A DNA stretch of 62,080 bases from Aminicella lysinilytica. GTDB lineage: Bacteria; Bacillota; Clostridia; Peptostreptococcales; Anaerovoracaceae. The stretch spans positions 1 through 62,080 of the forward strand of contig NZ_SNXO01000010.1 of the NCBI RefSeq assembly GCF_004362975.1. Reading direction: 5' to 3'. Positions 59,463 to 62,080 of the stretch are shown piece after piece (within the stretch, counting starts at the first letter, position 1; the number at the start of each line of letters is the position of its first letter). A program made the translations under genes and the position numbers. Below the pieces are notes generated by a model that saw only the letters and a list, made by a program, of their open reading frames with translations, searched no databases and had not been told where the DNA came from.

Positions 59463-61745
59463 CTATTTATTAGCCTTAGCGGATACTATTGCCGTGTAGC
59501 TTTCACTGGCTGTAGTACCGTTATATGAGCGAATTTTGTAATAGTATCTCTTTCCCGCTTTCAGGGAACTGTTGGTATATGAAGTAATCTTGGTAGTCTT
59601 GATTCTCGTATATTTGCCATTCTTGGACGTTGCCCGGTAAACCTTGAAAACCTTGCCGTTGATACCTTTGTTCCAAGAGACGCGGATGGCCCGGCTGCCC
59701 TTTGCGACAGCTTTTACCTTAGTCGGCGCCTTGACCTGCAGAGGCATCTTCACGGTGACCTTCATGCAGTCAGCACCCTCCACATCAGCCGTGACGCTGA
59801 TACCGCTGTCGACACGGTTTTTGATCAGGTCGCCCTTGTAAAGCTGGGTGTTGAACTTGAAGTTCGGATACTTGTTGACAACTGCGGAATTCATGGCCGG
59901 ATAATCTATCAGAGGCGTGTTGACGCCGGTAGTTTCCGCATCGACTGCTGCGTCTGCCGCCGGTTCTTCTTCATAATATGCTTCCATTATGCCCGGGCTG
60001 TGGTCGATGGAGTTGATGGTGTTAGACGCGCTGCCGCCGGACGCATCGGTTATGCCGCGCTCGGTGACTGTAGCCTTGTCAACATGCCAGACAACTACGC
60101 CGAAAAGTCCCTTGGAGTAATCGTTCCCGTAAAGCCCGGCAAGTCCCCTGTCAAAGCCCTGGAACTGGCGATTCTCTATGAGGAATATCTGATTCTTATC
60201 TTTCGACTGGATGAGCAGTGCGTTATAGCCGTGACCGCTCTTCTCGCTGTTTACACTGTAAGTGCCGCTGTTGTAGATTCTGGTCGGCGTTATATAGCCG
60301 AGAAGGATCCTGCAGTAAGGGTCCAGGTATGTTGGATAGAAATCCTTACTGGTGTTCTCGAAGGGATCGCCGTCATTGCCCCAGCTACCATAAGCCATAA
60401 GTGACATTCCGCTAACGGAATAATTCTTCCATTCCTTCACGTTGCTTTCGCCGTAATATGGATCGTAGAGATCAGGCAATCCCAATATGTGTCCAAGTTC
60501 ATGGCATACGACGTTGGTACCGTTCTGGAGTCTGACAACTGTTCCCGCGGAATTCTTTCCGGCCATAGTCTCCCCCATGGCGATGTAGTGGCCGACGCTG
60601 ACGCCGTCAACTGAAATGTATGGGTCCAGGTCGTACTGGTGGGCCCAGATAGCGGCCTGATCAGTGTAGCCTGAGGACGATTCCTGTCCTGCCACAATGA
60701 AAAGCACGCTGAGTTCCTGGGCTGATATTTCGCCATCGCCGTCAGTATCGTAGACTCCGTAATCCACATATGATTCCGAAGCCTTGACCGCATCGCTTAG
60801 GGCCGAATTCAGGTCCGCCATGACGCTCTCATCATCGAAGTTTCCCTGCCAGTTGCCGTGGCTCCTGTTCAATGTCACGTGAACGACGCCGTCGTTGACT
60901 GTGTCATTCTGGTTGTTGTTCCCATCGGCTCCTGTCAAAGATGTCTCTCTGGCCGGCGCAAAGGTAAACTGCCCTTGTGATACGTCGCTATAGTAGTCGG
61001 CTACGCTGTTGCTGCCGTTAAATATCTTATCGTTCCAGTCGTAGTCATTATTGTACGCCACGTCGGAAAAGCCAATGACGATGGCCAGCAGTGGAATTGC
61101 CGTGTCGGCGTCAACGGACTGGGCCGTAAGCTTTTTCATGGAAGTAAGTGAATTGCTCTTCCGGATTGAGCTCAAAGAAACGACTTTCCGAGCCGGTGCT
61201 GTCTTGCCGCTGTATTTCAGCCCGCCCAAAGCGTAGTACCTGGCTTTATAGGTGCTGCTGCTCAGGCTGCTTGCCTTGCACAAAGAACTTGCCTTGGCGG
61301 CCGCGGCTTTCTTGCCTGCGGTTTTGCCGGTCTCGGCTCTGACGCCCATGTACAGTTTGCCGCCTTTAACAAAAACCTGCTTCCAGGTTTTGCTGTCCTG
61401 GTCTTTCTGTATGACGGTTCCGTCGTCGTTGACATAGTAGTGGAAGTACTCATCGCCGCTCATGCGAGCCGTGAATGTGGTCCCGTCGGGCTGGCTTAAG
61501 TGTATGTCGCCGTTGTAAGCCGGCATGGCATATACGCTTGTAGCGCTCATGGAGATGATCACGCACGCACAAAGGATGACGATCAGGGCTGCTGCCAGCA
61601 TCCTGCCGATGCCGATGCTGGCGCCGGCTGGCCTTGCTGCCTGCTGTATGCCGACTGGCCTTGCTGCATGCTGCATGCCGGTGCCGATGCTGGTGCCGGC
61701 TGGCCTTGCTGCCTGCTGCCATCCGCTAAAATCCAACTTTCTCAT
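59463..61745 (-). CDS. M6-type secreted zinc metalloprotease
   Basis: 760 residues of the immune-inhibitor-A-like M6 family, which degrade extracellular proteins. The zinc motif and its extension are intact in NVVCHELGHILGLPDLYDP (about 405-423). A signal-like membrane segment (MLAAALIVILCACVIISMSA, about 49-68) follows an unusual 48-residue N-region built of Q(Q/H)AARP(A/V)G repeats. The propeptide-like part (about 75-190) includes PDGTTFTARMSGDEYFHYYVNDDG, common before M6 domains. The C-terminus has a fibronectin III domain (KAVAKGSRAIRVSWNKGINGKVFKVYRA). AGGAGGTCCTT precedes the ATG; it heads a likely operon with the GGDEF/EAL gene. Confidence 0.9.
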   Translation of the reverse strand: MRKLDFSGWQQAARPAGTSIGTGMQHAARPVGIQQAARPAGASIGIGRMLAAALIVILCACVIISMSATSVYAMPAYNGDIHLSQPDGTTFTARMSGDEYFHYYVNDDGTVIQKDQDSKTWKQVFVKGGKLYMGVRAETGKTAGKKAAAAKASSLCKASSLSSSTYKARYYALGGLKYSGKTAPARKVVSLSSIRKSNSLTSMKKLTAQSVDADTAIPLLAIVIGFSDVAYNNDYDWNDKIFNGSNSVADYYSDVSQGQFTFAPARETSLTGADGNNNQNDTVNDGVVHVTLNRSHGNWQGNFDDESVMADLNSALSDAVKASESYVDYGVYDTDGDGEISAQELSVLFIVAGQESSSGYTDQAAIWAHQYDLDPYISVDGVSVGHYIAMGETMAGKNSAGTVVRLQNGTNVVCHELGHILGLPDLYDPYYGESNVKEWKNYSVSGMSLMAYGSWGNDGDPFENTSKDFYPTYLDPYCRILLGYITPTRIYNSGTYSVNSEKSGHGYNALLIQSKDKNQIFLIENRQFQGFDRGLAGLYGNDYSKGLFGVVVWHVDKATVTERGITDASGGSASNTINSIDHSPGIMEAYYEEEPAADAAVDAETTGVNTPLIDYPAMNSAVVNKYPNFKFNTQLYKGDLIKNRVDSGISVTADVEGADCMKVTVKMPLQVKAPTKVKAVAKGSRAIRVSWNKGINGKVFKVYRATSKNGKYTRIKTTKITSYTNSSLKAGKRYYYKIRSYNGTTASESYTAIVSAKANK
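61617..61725 (-). repeat. In-frame repeats in the protease N-region
   Basis: A GGCCTTGCTGC(C/A)TGCTG(T/C)-type unit recurs three times, encoding Q(Q/H)AARP(A/V)G, two of them followed by (T/A)SIG(T/I)G. They lengthen the positively charged segment before the membrane helix. Confidence 0.75.
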
Positions 61746-61787
61746 AAGGACCTCCTCGCACTGAAAGAGACGAATAACTTCAGAATA

Positions 61788-61816
61788 ATTATATCATATC
61801 TAACAATTATTGGCAC
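61788..61816 (-). promoter_or_regulatory. Promoter of the M6 protease operon
   Basis: Minus strand TATAAT (61788-61793) preceded by TGA as an extended -10; the -35 position, 17 bp further, has GTGCCA, a weak match. Confidence 0.6.
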
Positions 61817-61865
61817 TTGATTTTAGCAATTTAAACAGATAATGTAAATAGGGCCCTGGGCAGTG

Positions 61866-61951
61866 TCGGCCGCCGGCTTAGCGTGGGACGGCGCGGTCCG
61901 GTCCCAATCTCGGCCGCCGGCTTGGCGTGGGCCGGCGCGGGCCCGCGAGCG
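61866..61951. repeat. 44-bp GC-rich tandem duplication
   Basis: Copies start at 61866 and 61910 with TCGGCCGCCGGCTT and continue GCGTGGG(A/C)CGGCGCGG. The rest of 61746-62080 holds a promoter and a terminator and no gene I can see. Confidence 0.8.
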
Positions 61952-62013
61952 CCAGACATGGTTTCACCCAAAACGCCGTTTCATAGTAAGCATCAAAACA
62001 TAGGCACATAGGT

Positions 62014-62045
62014 AAAAAAACAGAGCAGTTCGCAACTGCCCTGTT
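62014..62045 (-). terminator. Terminator of a minus-strand gene beyond the window
   Basis: AACAG(A)GCAGTT-CGC-AACTGC(C)CTGTT with one bulged pair, followed on the minus strand by seven T residues. The gene it serves must begin upstream on the minus strand, past 62080. Confidence 0.8.
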
Positions 62046-62080
62046 ATAGCTTACAGTGTTTGTTTACATTCTTCTGGAAT

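Overview
The window reads as a chromosomal segment of a Gram-positive Clostridia-type bacterium. The gene order, read on the minus strand, is the Bacillus/Clostridium one: yacL-like, ispDF, cysE, cysS, mrnC, rlmB, sigH, rpmG, secE, nusG, rplKAJL, rpoBC, rpsLG, fusA, tuf. It also carries group II ECF transporter genes, SigH, an LCP-family protein and AGGAGG-type ribosome binding sites. The moderate base composition and the fused ispDF, split chrA and proS in this cluster suggest an Eubacteriales lineage (Anaerovoracaceae-like; an inference, not tested).

Layout. 1-1168: non-coding, with two regular arrays of short half-sites, a tRNA-Gly and a 37-bp tandem repeat. 1169-5617: aminotransferase, trmB, ecfT-ecfA2-ecfA1. 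5696-10118: arginine operon argCJBD with a clear promoter. 10119-10832: palindromic CTGTCGGGCA elements. 10833-26782: the full str, rpoBC, L11/L10 and nusG-secE-rpmG block, interrupted by a 458-bp repeat-rich spacer between rpsL and rpsG. 27015-30390: an LCP-family gene, a second tuf and tRNA-Thr. 30481-30770: a GC-rich minisatellite. 30796-42393: sigH, rlmB, folA, thyA, mrnC, cysS, cysE, ppiB, a NUDIX gene, two half-size chromate transporters, proS, ispDF and a PIN/TRAM membrane protein. 42688-47019 (plus strand): a two-component system, then a NhaD/ArsB-type permease with an unknown partner. 47558-53737: radA, an EF-G paralogue, a LysO-type exporter, asnS. 54437-54871: an SseB-like protein. 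54924-61745: a very large REC-EAL-PAS-GAF-GGDEF protein, apparently frameshifted, and an M6-type secreted metalloprotease upstream of it.

Most coding content is ordinary housekeeping: translation, transcription, arginine, cysteine, folate and isoprenoid synthesis, vitamin uptake. The unusual content is mostly non-coding. Four intergenic arrays consist of 5-bp half-sites (CGCAC/GTGCG, or CGCAA/TGGCG) alternating in orientation every 31 bp, i.e. a 62-bp unit, with some halves inverted around a fixed centre. One abuts the promoter of the SseB-like gene. A 15-bp box lies between the -35 and -10 of both the arginine operon and the lysine-exporter-like gene, pointing to a shared regulator. Several unrelated proteins (LCP protein, RlmB, RadA, the M6 protease, the GGDEF protein) carry young in-frame tandem duplications. 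Two promoters sit inside the terminator hairpin of the operon before them.

All coordinates of motifs and spacings were counted by eye; no search or folding program was run.
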